A DNA stretch of 64,000 nt from Galeopsis tetrahit (Eukaryota > Streptophyta > Magnoliopsida > Lamiales > Lamiaceae): contig OY776123.1 of the NCBI GenBank assembly GCA_963675135.1, forward strand, positions 3,846,501 to 3,910,500, in the 5' to 3' direction. The notes under the pieces were generated by a model. It did not search any database. It was given only the letters and a program-made list of their open reading frames with translations, and had not been told where the DNA came from. Position numbers and translations under genes: made by a program. Shown piece by piece: positions 11,251 through 21,756 of this stretch. Each line of letters begins with the position of its first letter. Position 1 is the first letter of the stretch.

Positions 11251-12570
11251 CTACACGCATCTTCCTCCATAGCCTGCATTTCTGAACAACGCTTGTTTTA
11301 CATCTTCCGTACATACAATCGACCGTTGTTCAGGTGTCTGCACCATAAAATGGACACACTTTTTAATAAAAAAATGTAATGAGTAGTGTGTTAATGGGTA
11401 ATTTTGTAAAATTAAACGAATAAAGTAAAGATGGTGATTGAAATGAGTGTAAAAGTAATACGAGTAATATTTTGTGCAAACAATTGTAAGACAGACGAAT
11501 AAAAAAAGTGTGCAATTGTGAAACGGAGAGAGTACCTCGTAACAAGAAGCTTGCAAAGAAAAATCATTGAAGCAGCTAATGACACATTGTTGAATATCAA
11601 GGCCTAGCACATCTAGTGTGCTCAATGTGGACAATAATAACCCTGGCTTTGTTGTACAACACACCTCGACCCTTGTGTCATTGCTTCGCCTTTCAACGTC
11701 AAACTGAATTTAATTTATAATGTACAAAAATTATTTTATTAATTTTAGTAAGTCTACCAATAATTGAAAAGATATGATTAGATCATTATGGGGATTTAAT
11801 TCGTGTAATAAAATAAAACATGTACGTACCTTTGGAGGGTTTCTCAATTGTTGCATCTCGTTACCCTTTTCATCTTTCAAATACCCTTTTCCAATTAGGT
11901 CAATTTGGTCATTTCTCCCCTCCTCTCTTAGCTTATGGATCTTATCAAGAAGCTCCCTCGTGTAATCAATTGTGTCACCAAGTATAGAAGTTCTATCCAT
12001 CTAATAATAAAAACGTCGTTAAAACACATTGAAAAGTGCAAAACGTCATTTAATTAAATTACGTACCTTACTGATCTTGGGTACAATCGACCTAAGCATG
12101 GAGAGGCGATCGTTTAGTCGTTTCCTTCGTCTCCTCTCCGCCATTAAATTCTTGGAGGGTTGCCCGTCGGGCTTCTTCGACTTCGTCCTTTTCGGGCCGT
12201 AGAGATCGACATTGATCGTCGGAGTAGTAGTCGTAGTATCGGTGAAGCCGCCGCCGACGTCGAAAGTAGAGTTATCAAGAAACAAGGCATGATCTTGTTG
12301 AATGGGCATTGTAGGTAAATATTCATCATAAAAAGAGCCAATTTGGTCATGTGAACTAGTTAAAGCATCAAGAAAAGGGTGAAATTCTCCAAAAGGGCAA
12401 GAAGGGTAGTTAAATTCCAAAAGAGAATTTGAAATTGGAAAATGCAAATCAGGGGTTTGATCCAATTGGGTCATGAAATTCCAATTGTTTTGGAGAAATT
12501 CATTTGAGTCTAATTTAGGAGCCATGATTAGCTCTTCAAAGAGACTAGTGTGTTGATGAGTAAGCTCCAT
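11251..12570 (-). CDS. bHLH93: bHLH transcription factor, bHLH93/bHLH61-like
   Basis: Coding exons in transcript order are 12067-12570, 11830-12000, 11536-11703 and 11251-11337. All junctions are GT-AG in phase 0, giving 309 aa. The bHLH domain (about residues 145-200) starts SKNLMAERRRRKRLNDRL and continues across the first intron as MDRTSILGDTIDYTRELLDKI. The basic region has Asn-Glu-Arg at positions 5, 9 and 13, the ICE1/bHLH93 subgroup pattern, so E-box binding is expected. The last 80 residues resemble the ACT-like dimerisation tail of this subgroup (VEVCCTTKPGLLLSTLSTLD). The acidic, Asn/Phe-rich N-terminus may be an activation region. Arabidopsis bHLH93 affects flowering in short days; transfer of that role here is inference. 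The start was chosen because it is the first ATG 65-75 bp below a TATA box and follows a GA-rich leader. Confidence 0.93.
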
Positions 12571-12634
12571 TTTCTCTCTCTCTCTAAAATTGAAGAAAGA
12601 AATGTTGGTGCAAGTTGAGAGAATGTTTATGGGT

Positions 12635-12646
12635 GTATATATAAGG
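12635..12646 (-). promoter_or_regulatory. TATA box of the bHLH gene
   Basis: Reads CCTTATATATAC on the minus strand, 65-76 bp upstream of the ATG. The short predicted leader contains an (AG)n tract next to the start codon. Confidence 0.6.
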
Positions 12647-13037
12647 TGATTACTGCAAAGATTAAGCTGGTAATTAGGATAAAGTAATGCCCATTTGTCT
12701 AATTAAACAATTTATGGTCTAGTGTAAGTACTATAGCACCTAGATTAGAGGCCTTATAATACAAGTATAGGATGGAATCTGCTTTTCCCTGTCCAAAAAA
12801 TTCCTGTTTAAGAATTTTTTTTATTATGCCTGTTTTTGTACACACACTTGTGGGTGGCCTGCGTGTAACCATAGGTGTTTCGAATACAGCAAGTATTATT
12901 CATTTGTCCATTTTTATAATTCTTACATTTTTTATAAAGAAAATATTACTTGCACATGCTATTTTATTTTTATTTTATTACACAATCAATTTTTCTTAAA
13001 ACACGTGTCAACTCAAATGAAAATTATTCGAAAGTTC

Positions 13038-13038
<1 letters not shown>

Positions 13039-13092
<54 letters not shown>
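13039..13092. repeat. (TA)n microsatellite
   Basis: About 27 perfect TA dinucleotides, upstream of the bHLH promoter. A similar run occurs at 3648-3690. Confidence 0.95.
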
Positions 13093-13093
<1 letters not shown>

Positions 13094-13144
13094 TTGCAAT
13101 ATACAAATATTGTTCTTAAACAATCACAAGAACACAAATGAATC

Positions 13145-13620
13145 AAAGTAAAAGAACAAGACACAATTTAAGTGGTTCAATCCAAATTGATCTACGTCCA
13201 CGAATAGAACTCTCAATAATTTGCTAACTCACTCAAGTATTCAACCAACCTACAACTATGCAAGCAGACTCTCAATAATTTGCTAACTCACTCAAGTATT
13301 CAACCAACCTATACATAGATGAATAAAGTCTAATTGAACTGCTACTAAATAACTCTATAATTGCCATGAACTGAATAACCGACTAACAAACTAATTCTGG
13401 AAACAGAACAGAATCAGCAGACTTGACTCAGCTGACTTGGCTCAGACGACTTGAACCTCAACTCTACTAATCAGAACAAAAGACATCGACTCGATAGAGT
13501 TGTCCTTACTCTATCAGATGAGATGAATATCCCAGATCAGATGATCGACTAAGTCTATCAGCTGATCAGACGACTATGACTTCTTCTTCTATCATGCATT
13601 AGAATCAACTAACAAACAAT
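13145..13620. repeat. Possible LTR-retrotransposon fragment with 59-bp tandem duplication
   Basis: The words around 13165-13200 (AATTTAAGTGGTTCAATCC followed by CTACGTCCACG) resemble the 3' part of many plant Copia LTRs. Inside, ACTCTCAATAATTTGCTAAC and the following bases occur twice, starting at 13209 and 13268. No partner LTR or coding domain is visible, so this is a remnant at best. Confidence 0.35.
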
Positions 13621-16600
13621 TTGCATTACTTCGTAACATAATAAAATTTTATCTACCGAAAATTTTAAATGCACTTAATTGTGGAACTTTTCAGCGCAAT
13701 CCGTACAGAAATTTTGGTTGTTTATTCGAGTAGTCTTAAAATAGGTAATTAGGCTATGAATTAAATTAGTGTTTAATCACCGAAATTTGAAGTTTAATCC
13801 ATTGCACCTGTAAGGTTTGACCCACTAATCTGTCTTTGACGAAAAGGATTAGTTTAGCATCATAGACATCTGTAATTAATTAATAATTAGCTTCTCAGAA
13901 TTTAGTTAATAAAGTAATACACTCTAACACAAACTTTTTGACACTGTAGACTAGGAGTATATATTATATTAGGTCTAGGCATGCACTAATTAACGTGTTT
14001 AGCTTGACAAATTGTACGTGTTTATTGTTTTATCTTTTGTGATTATTGGGTGACAGAATCAAAAAGTATTCTTAGTTGCACATACTATATTAGAATTAAT
14101 ATAGTTCAGATTTCAATAGATACCCCATATATATTCAACGCCTGGAAAAAGTTATATTTCTTTTAACAAAACCTTTTAACCTATACATTCTCATTGCCTG
14201 GAGAATTAATAACATGCAGGTTTTTTTTTCCTTGGGTGTGGGATGGGGGCCATCGGATTAAATAATGAGATCACTCGTTTCAATTTCGAGTTTCCACATC
14301 TTATTCCAGATTATAGATGATTGAAATGTGTTATATTAATTAAAAGATAATCAACAATTTGTAATATTGAGAACGACACGTGCTAATTTTTTTTGGAATA
14401 CTGATTGGTATATGAAAACTATTTACCGATGTCATATTGAACTTAATTTTGGTATATTGAAATTTTGAAACGATTGTTGTACACATATCGGTTCATATCA
14501 CCAAATTGGTTCTCATTTACCTTATTCGCCTGTTCATCAAATTTATTCTCATATCTTTTGTTAGAAATCATCAATTTATCTCCACACTTCAACCATAAAA
14601 TTACTGCATAAACGAAAATTTGTTTTTAAGGCAAACTTTTGGGTATATATATATATATTTATTTTTCATTTACAATTTTGATTCATTTATAATGGTACGT
14701 GGGTGTGCAAACTTTACCCCAAATTGAAGATATTATACCATCTTGTTTCCTTACGTGTGTGTTTATATTATTTGTATTCAATTATATATCAAGAGAGACT
14801 CAATATTAATAAGCAAACAGAAATGTTAATAAGAAAAAGAATTAAGATTTATTTAATTTCTCGAATCCTCCCCAATCCCCATTTCTCTTTAGGGATTCAA
14901 AAAATATTTCATATATTTCTCTATATATCGATCGAGATTTTCAATACATTCGGAATTGAAACGTTTTGATACGATAACAATAGGTTCATTTTTTATTTTT
15001 TTTTGAATATTTTATATAACTGAAATACCCATAAAAATATTTGGTACTATTTTAGTGAAAAATATGTATACAATTTTAAAATGCATAGTAATACCTACCG
15101 AAAGTTTTAATATGATATCGTTATACAATATTTTATAATACCAAAATTTAGTATGGATATGTCATATCAAACCAGCAATGTGATCATCATGCAATAACTG
15201 GAGAATCTAAAGTTATTAAAGATAAAGGGGAAAAATTAAATCAAACATAGACAACACTAAAACCTCTATTCTTTTCACATGCATGCACGTACGAATTTAA
15301 TTTTCCTAAACTAGTGATTGTTTCTTAAAATAATGTTTTTTTAAAAAACTATTTGTGCCTTTCATTCTTTAAAATAAAATTTTAGCTTTTTTTTTTTTTT
15401 TTTTACTTTATTAATTTTAATAATTTTAATGTCAATTTACGTCTTCGTTTACCTAAACAATTAATTTTTCTCAAATACATTAGGGGATTTTTATACTCCC
15501 AAATCCCAATCAAGTTGAATTGTGATTCTTTTAACCAAAAGAAAAAGAAAAAAAGTTTTTGTAATCGGATTGAAAATTTTGAAGGCAAAAATACAACGGA
15601 TCGAATGCGACGAAGAGTTTGGTATAAGACACAACCTTCGACTCGATCTCCAAAATAATTATTCCACCAAAAATCAGTCAAGAAGTACAAATTCATGAAT
15701 AAATAGTGATTAATCCACCAAAAATAATTTTTTTAGAGCTATAGTACAGGTTGAACAAGATGAATAGTTTGATGTATGCCACCTTTTACTCACCAAAAAA
15801 TAAAATTTTCGATAAAAAAGACTAAAATTAAATTTCGACAAAGATACATAATTGTCCGTAAAATTAACTCAAAGTTTTCATTATATATGTTAGATATTTT
15901 TAATTAGAGTTTTAATTTATAAGATTTCTCCCTTAAATATCATAATTCATTGTGTTACTTTTGCCCCTATTAAAATTAATTAGTAAAAACAGAAAATTTA
16001 AGAAAAGAGTGTTCGAATGATAGTACATTGTTTGAATCGTCAAATCAAAAAATTTATTTTAATTTTTGAATATTGTGAATTTTATTTATTTATATTTGGG
16101 AAAAATAGGCGCAAATATTAAGAGAGGGACATCACGTGAATATTTTAGCTAAAATTGAAGGTGTGGCTGTAAGTCGTTGTACCACTATTAAAGCTGTCAA
16201 ATCTTCGAATGTTGCCAAATAAACTTAATCAGTTGAAAAAATGAATTAAGTGAAAAATTGATCGAATGAATTATATTCTGATCACAAGGCGTAACAAAGC
16301 TGTCCCCATAAAGTAACCCAAACATAGCCCCTAATAGCACATTATCATATTTTGAAGATATAAGGATATGATGGTCCAAGAATATTGTTGTACTCTTCTA
16401 CTATTCATTACTCACCACTATATTTTTGTAAATTAAATACCCATTTACATAAATAAAAGGTTAAAATGATATATTACATATATATATATATATATTTATT
16501 TATTGTTATTCAATATTCAATGAGTTTTTAATTCATGTAAAACAAATAAATTTATTTTATTTATATAAATTAATATTTCTCCTTCCGTAATTTTGAATTG

Positions 16601-17122
16601 ATACTAATAGTAGCCATGATAGAAATGTTTATCTAGGTCTTTAGCCCGGATAAATATAAAATTATGTTCGGTAAATGGTAGTCCCGTTTTAACTCGGGTC
16701 TTTTGAGCTTGAACTGTCCAATTTTATAGCCCAGACTTCGTATTTAATATATATTTCTACTCAATTTGAAGATTGAAAAAACAAAAGAAAAATGCTATAG
16801 TTTTAAAAATTTTATTGTAAATTTTGTAATGTCATGACCCATATTCAATAAGGTCGGACAAGAACTATTTTAACATACATGCCAAATGCAGCAATATGCT
16901 CACACTAAGCATTAGAGACTGAGAACAAATAGTTTGCTACTACATTTTTTTTTGTATTGTAAAAAATCAAATAGGGCTTATTAATTTATTACTAGATCCC
17001 TCTATATCAAACCTATGTCGTCTACATTCATGTTCACAATTTAACTTTTTAGTTATGAAGATTGACAATCGATTATAAATAAGAATAGACTAAAAAAACA
17101 ACATGTATGAACTTAATAACTG
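13621..17122. other. AT-rich intergenic DNA, no supported gene
   Basis: Only short chance ORFs. A single hAT-like end (TAGAAATGTTTATCTAGG at 16620) resembles the 660-bp family, but no second end was found. Short TA runs lie near 14645 and 16480. Confidence 0.4.
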
Positions 17123-17394
17123 TTCCCTCCTTTCCAGGATTTTATGCACATTTTTTTTAACGGGACGTTCCAATATTTTTTACACACTCCAAAAAAGGAA
17201 ACAACTCACATAATTTTTACCAATAATACCCCTCATTTATTTTACTTTCTCTTCCCTTTAGTCAAATCTCCCCCATTTTAGTTAATAAATTACCAATAAT
17301 ACCCCTCCTTTATTTTACCTTATATATCACTTTATTCTATTTTTTTAATCTCCGTATCGGTCAAAGTGTGTATAAAATCCTGGAACGGAGGGAG
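17123..17394. mobile_element. Stowaway-like MITE
   Basis: The right end GGAACGGAGGGAG followed by TA, and the left end TTCCCTCCTTTCCAGG, are inverted repeats of the CTCCCTCCGT type. The interior shares ACACACTCCAAAAAAGG and the ACCAATAATACCCCTC words with the copy at 47753-47951. The left TA has decayed. Confidence 0.75.
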
Positions 17395-18318
17395 TATGCA
17401 TTAGAGATGATATTTGATTTTTTATTTTTATTTTATCGTAGCTTATTATTGGCCTATTTGAATAAAACATAGGTGGTTTGACTATAGAGTTTGGTTTAAC
17501 CGTGAGATGTACTAATTAATTAAAATATAACCCTACATAATTGGAGAGGATGCAATGAATTTACTTTTGTTGAATATATGATGTGTCCTACCAATAATTA
17601 TTTTATAGTCGCGAAGAAAACTAGAAACTTTTAACATGATTAGGTTTCATAATTATATCCAATTGCAATATATTCTACTAATAATTGTCATAATTTGGTA
17701 AGATTTAGTTGAAAAAGTGCAATATTTTATTACATAAAAAAGGGCTCGATTTTCTAAAACACATTTCCTAATAATAATAATAATACTATTGATAAGACTT
17801 GAGATGAGGGTAGCCCTATTTTGGTAGAGCAAAACAAGAGTAATGCAAAACCGCGGCGATTATAATATATCCCCAACTCTGGTTTCTTCAATATTTAAAA
17901 TAACAACCGGCCTATTGGATTTATTTTATTTTCATTCATCGTATTTCTTTAACTATACTCAATTATAGTAATTAAAAAATGTCATTCCAAATCTATATAT
18001 ATAATAATGTCACCCTCATTCTATTTAGGTTCTAATCGTGAGGTGTCTTAAGTATTTAATATTGGCTCAATCGGGTCGGGTATTCACATGTCGAGATATG
18101 ATTAGAGTCGGTTCAGGTTGGGTATGTGGGCGGTTCGGATCAGTGTGGGTGGAGTTGGGGAAAACGGGTCGTTCATTGTTTAGATACGGATGTAGAGAGG
18201 GCAAAACGTCGTTTCTAGGCTTCTAGTTAATTATAGATGACATTTGAAACAGATTCTAGACCCGAATACAAAAACGGGTTGTTGATATTAGAGATGGAAA
18301 ATACGGTGTCAAATTTCG

Positions 18319-18773
18319 TCCCTCATCAGAAACGAAAAAAACGATCTCAAACTCATCCCTTATTAGAAACGAAATTTACAAAAATCGTTCCTTACATTAG
18401 ATACGATGAAAATAGAAACGAATAGAAAACCGTTTCAAAAGCCGTTTCTAACGTGTTTAGATACCTTTCTACGGTATCTAATCCATCTCTTATTAGAAGC
18501 AGAATTTACAAAAATCGTTCCTGGCATTAGATACGATGAAAATAGAAATGAATAGAAAATAGTTTCAAAAGTCGTTTCTAACCTGTTTAGATACCTTTCT
18601 ACGGTATCTAATCCATCCCTTATTAGAAGCAGGATTTACAAAAATCGTTCCTGAAATTAGATACGATGAAAATAGAAACAAATAGAAAATAGTTTCAAAA
18701 GTCGTTTCTAACCTGTTTAGATACCGTTTTTACAATATCTAATTCGTGCCTAAATTTCGGGTTTTTTGTAGTG
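18319..18773. mobile_element. CACTA-like element end with 130-bp tandem repeats
   Basis: Three units of 130 bp start at 18359, 18489 and 18619 with CTTATTAGAARC; a degenerate partial unit precedes them. Each holds ATCGTTCCT, TTAGATACGATG and CGTTTCTAAC. The array runs into CGGGTTTTTTGTAGTG, the reverse complement of a CACTACAAAAAA terminus. Repeats near the termini are typical of En/Spm-type elements. The opposite CACTA end is not seen within the window, so the element is truncated or diverged. Confidence 0.5.
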
Positions 18774-19364
18774 CATTGTGCAACTGAAACATAATGACGA
18801 ACAAAATTTTGTATGACCTACACCACCAAACCAACTTTTTGAGGTTACGAAGGTGAAGATAAAATAATATCAATAATATTATTTCAGAAAAGAAAATGCA
18901 CCTATGGAGAAAGTTTTATTTATATAAAATAATCATAAATAAATAAAATATAATAATATATAATTTTAAATGAAACGTGATACTAATTCAATTGGGGCCG
19001 TACCTCAACAAGTGCATAGGAGACTTGACTAAAATTAGATTCCCTATTAATTTGAAGACTCGTCTCTTGTGAGATATATCATCTGGTAAACATACATTGT
19101 GCACTCGTATGTATTTTGAAACAATATTATTTGTTTACGTTAAAAATTATTACCACACGAACAACAATGTCATAATCAATGTCTTATTCTATATAATGTA
19201 ATACTCCATTGTATAATTTGTATTGTATTTCATGTAATAGTTCATTACAAAGGAGTTTAATTTGTTTATCTTCTATTCATATTCAATTTGAAAAAATATT
19301 TTCAAAATGGTTACTATAAATTTTTGTGTAATTTTAATTTAGTATTTCGTCTTCTACGTTATTT

Positions 19365-19784
19365 TCTTTAATTGCAAATTATAGTTATTATTTCAAAGTG
19401 ATTAAAATTGATTTTTACAATAAAATAGAAAGTTGATAGTGTTTTAAAATTAAGCAATTTAAATCAATTGTGTATATGTTGGGGTGTTTACAAAACAAAC
19501 CACTTTTTTTATAAATTTACAAAAAAACCCTTATTACATTTAGATAGGTAATGTGTAAAGATGAAATATTATTTAAATTGTGAGGGTAAAATTGTAAAAT
19601 TGATTATTATAATGATGAGAAGCACATAGAAGCTATTAGAAGTAGGTGGAGGGGTGCTTCACCAAAATCACTTTTAACAAATTAACTTAATCACTTGTTT
19701 GTGTTTGCAAACACTACAAAAGTGATTATATTTAAAAAAAAAAAGTGTTTTTAAGCAACTTCTAAGTGTTTCCAAACACCCACT
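19365..19784. mobile_element. Harbinger-like MITE family B, older copy
   Basis: Matches the copy at 62523-62942 over nearly all its length, for example TTTAGATAGGTAATGTGTAA and TCACCAAAATCACTTTTAAC. The left terminus has diverged and the right terminus ends CCAAACACCC. No ORF. Confidence 0.75.
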
Positions 19785-19947
19785 AATTATAGGATGAAGC
19801 AAACAAAATATATAAATAAATTAATGAATAAGTAGATAAATGGAAAAAATACATAAATATAGATTTGTATCATGTATTATCTCACACACCAAAAAAAAAA
19901 AAAAAGTAAATCAACCCTTTGAGCGAAATGCGACAAAAATAAAAGAA

Positions 19948-20060
19948 TGACAAAGTGGGATAGCTCAAGTGGTTAAAGCACCACTACCTAGGCCTTAGAT
20001 CCTGGGTTCGAGTCATGGGGAGAGGAAAATGGATGGGTAGTTAATGTAATTTAAAAAAAA
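19948..20060 (+). mobile_element. tRNA-derived SINE, copy 1, with 16-bp target duplication
   Basis: The 5' part has pol III promoter boxes: A-box-like GGATAGCTCAAGTGG and B-box GGGTTCGAGTC. An unrelated tail of about 45 bp ends in an A run. A perfect direct repeat GACAAAAATAAAAGAA flanks it (19932-19947, 20061-20076), the mark of LINE-driven insertion. It is not a functional tRNA gene: the 3' half does not fold back to an acceptor stem. Two further copies are in the window. Confidence 0.9.
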
Positions 20061-20119
20061 GACAAAAATAAAAGAAGGAAAATTCATGGACCGAATTAAG
20101 AACTATCTTCTGTCGCATA

Positions 20120-20777
20120 TAGAGATGTCTATCGGGCTGGCCCTAGCCCTATAGGGCCAGCCCTACAGGGCTACGGGCTAAACGGGTTAGGGCCTTAACC
20201 GGTTCATATTTAACGAGCCTACAATTATTGGGACCTAACCCTAACCCTAGCGGGCCACAGGCTAAACGGGCCACTAACGGGCTACAATAAATTTTTTTCT
20301 TTTAAAATTAAATGTATCAATTGACACGTCCAACAAGCAAATAAAATAAAAAAATACATAATTAGTTAATGATCAGTAAATGAGAAAAAAAAAGTATAAT
20401 TTAAACACAATTCTAGAACTCATTAGTCCTTAATATGACCAAATAAAGTTAAACAAATATCATAATCTAATAAAAAATAGTAATAATGACTAATGGATGG
20501 TAATAGACTTCTTAATGCTTATAGTTATGGTTATTGGTCAAATGACCCAAAAATTGTTCTTAAGTTATTTATTAAAAAAAAAGAAAAAAAGGTAACAACT
20601 CGGGCTAGCGGGCTGGCCCTGTAGCCCTGCGGGCTAGCCCGGTTTAGCCCACGGGCTAACCGGTCCGGGTAAAAAAAGCCCGATTTTAAACGGGCCTATA
20701 ATTCATGAACCCTAACCATGTATTTTTCAGGGTTAAACGGGCCAGCCCGATTAGCCCGGACCGGATAAACATCTCTA
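20120..20777. mobile_element. Non-autonomous hAT element, copy 2 (658 bp)
   Basis: The ends TAGAGATGTCTATCGGG and TAGAGATGTTTATCCGG are inverted and flanked by a perfect 8-bp repeat GTCGCATA (20112-20119, 20778-20785). Both subterminal regions repeat GGGCTAGCCC-type palindromic words around an AT-rich centre. It is better preserved than the copy at 8797-9459. No coding capacity; it would need a transposase from elsewhere. Confidence 0.9.
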
Positions 20778-21479
20778 GTCGCATATACACTAAGAAATGA
20801 GTATAGAAACACTCAATTATTTAAATCTGTCTAAAAGTAGAAACGATTTAATACATATTTACATATATATTGATCTCCGATTGATCTTGTTTCAACTTTC
20901 ATGTATGATATCAAGATTTTAAAGAAAAAACATCTTGTTTGCAATATAAAGTCAAGACTATCAATTTTGAGCCCTACGTTTACTTCCCTACATGTTTCTT
21001 TCATATAATTGAAACACACTTCCTAATTTCCATCTTCATGTCTTTTATTTTTTTCATGCATTAGGTAGGTAAATTCACTTTTTTTTTTCAATTTCACCAA
21101 TTTATTTATTGTATATTTTTCTCTTTGAAATTCACCAAATGGACACGAATATGATACATTAGTACATGAGTTTGTTAGAACTTAAATATATATATAATGG
21201 ATCGATTACTAATATTAAAACATATTTTTGATAAATGGTGAGGGTATAGTGACAGATGTGATTGATTCACCAAAAAAGAAAAACAAGAAATATTCTCCTG
21301 ATGTCGCTTGATATGTCCAACACATGAAAATGTACAAGCAATAATGCACGACGTTGCATCATAAATTCAGTACGTACTACTAATCATGGAGTAATATTAA
21401 TACTCCCTTCCACATTTTGAATTGTTACATAAAATGTGTTTATTTTTTTTTCTCTATTTTATTTATAAAAAGATATATA

Positions 21480-21754
21480 CTCTTCCCGTCTCGGGATAAT
21501 TTGCATAGTTTGACCGACACGTTGTTTAAAAAAAGTGAATTTAGTGGTTGATGATGTAAGATAAAGGAGGGGTATTTTAAATAATTTGATGATGTGTAAA
21601 GTGAAATGTATGGGAAAAAAGGAGTGACAAATTTGAAAATAAAATGATGTTGTGAGTTATTAATTTTATGAGGTATTTTCATATAAAAAGTGTTCAAGTA
21701 ATTTTGGGATGTTCCAATAAAGAAAGTGTGCAAGTAATCATGGGACGGAGGGAG
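21480..21754. mobile_element. Stowaway MITE (275 bp)
   Basis: Ends CTCTTCCCGTCTCGGG and, inverted, CTCCCTCCGTCCCATG, each bordered by TA (21478-21479, 21755-21756). AT-rich interior with GTGCAAGTAAT words mirrored at both ends. Confidence 0.8.
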
Positions 21755-21756
21755 TA

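Noticed and set aside
15403..15696. 97-codon ORF on the minus strand
   Set aside because: AT-rich with Leu/Lys runs at both ends; no domain.
16620..16760. hAT end TAGAAATGTTTATCTAGG like the 660-bp family
   Set aside because: No matching second end or 8-bp repeat was found; a chance match or heavily decayed relic.
19948..20020. Possible tRNA gene
   Set aside because: A and B boxes are present but there is no closing acceptor stem; A tail and target repeat show a SINE.
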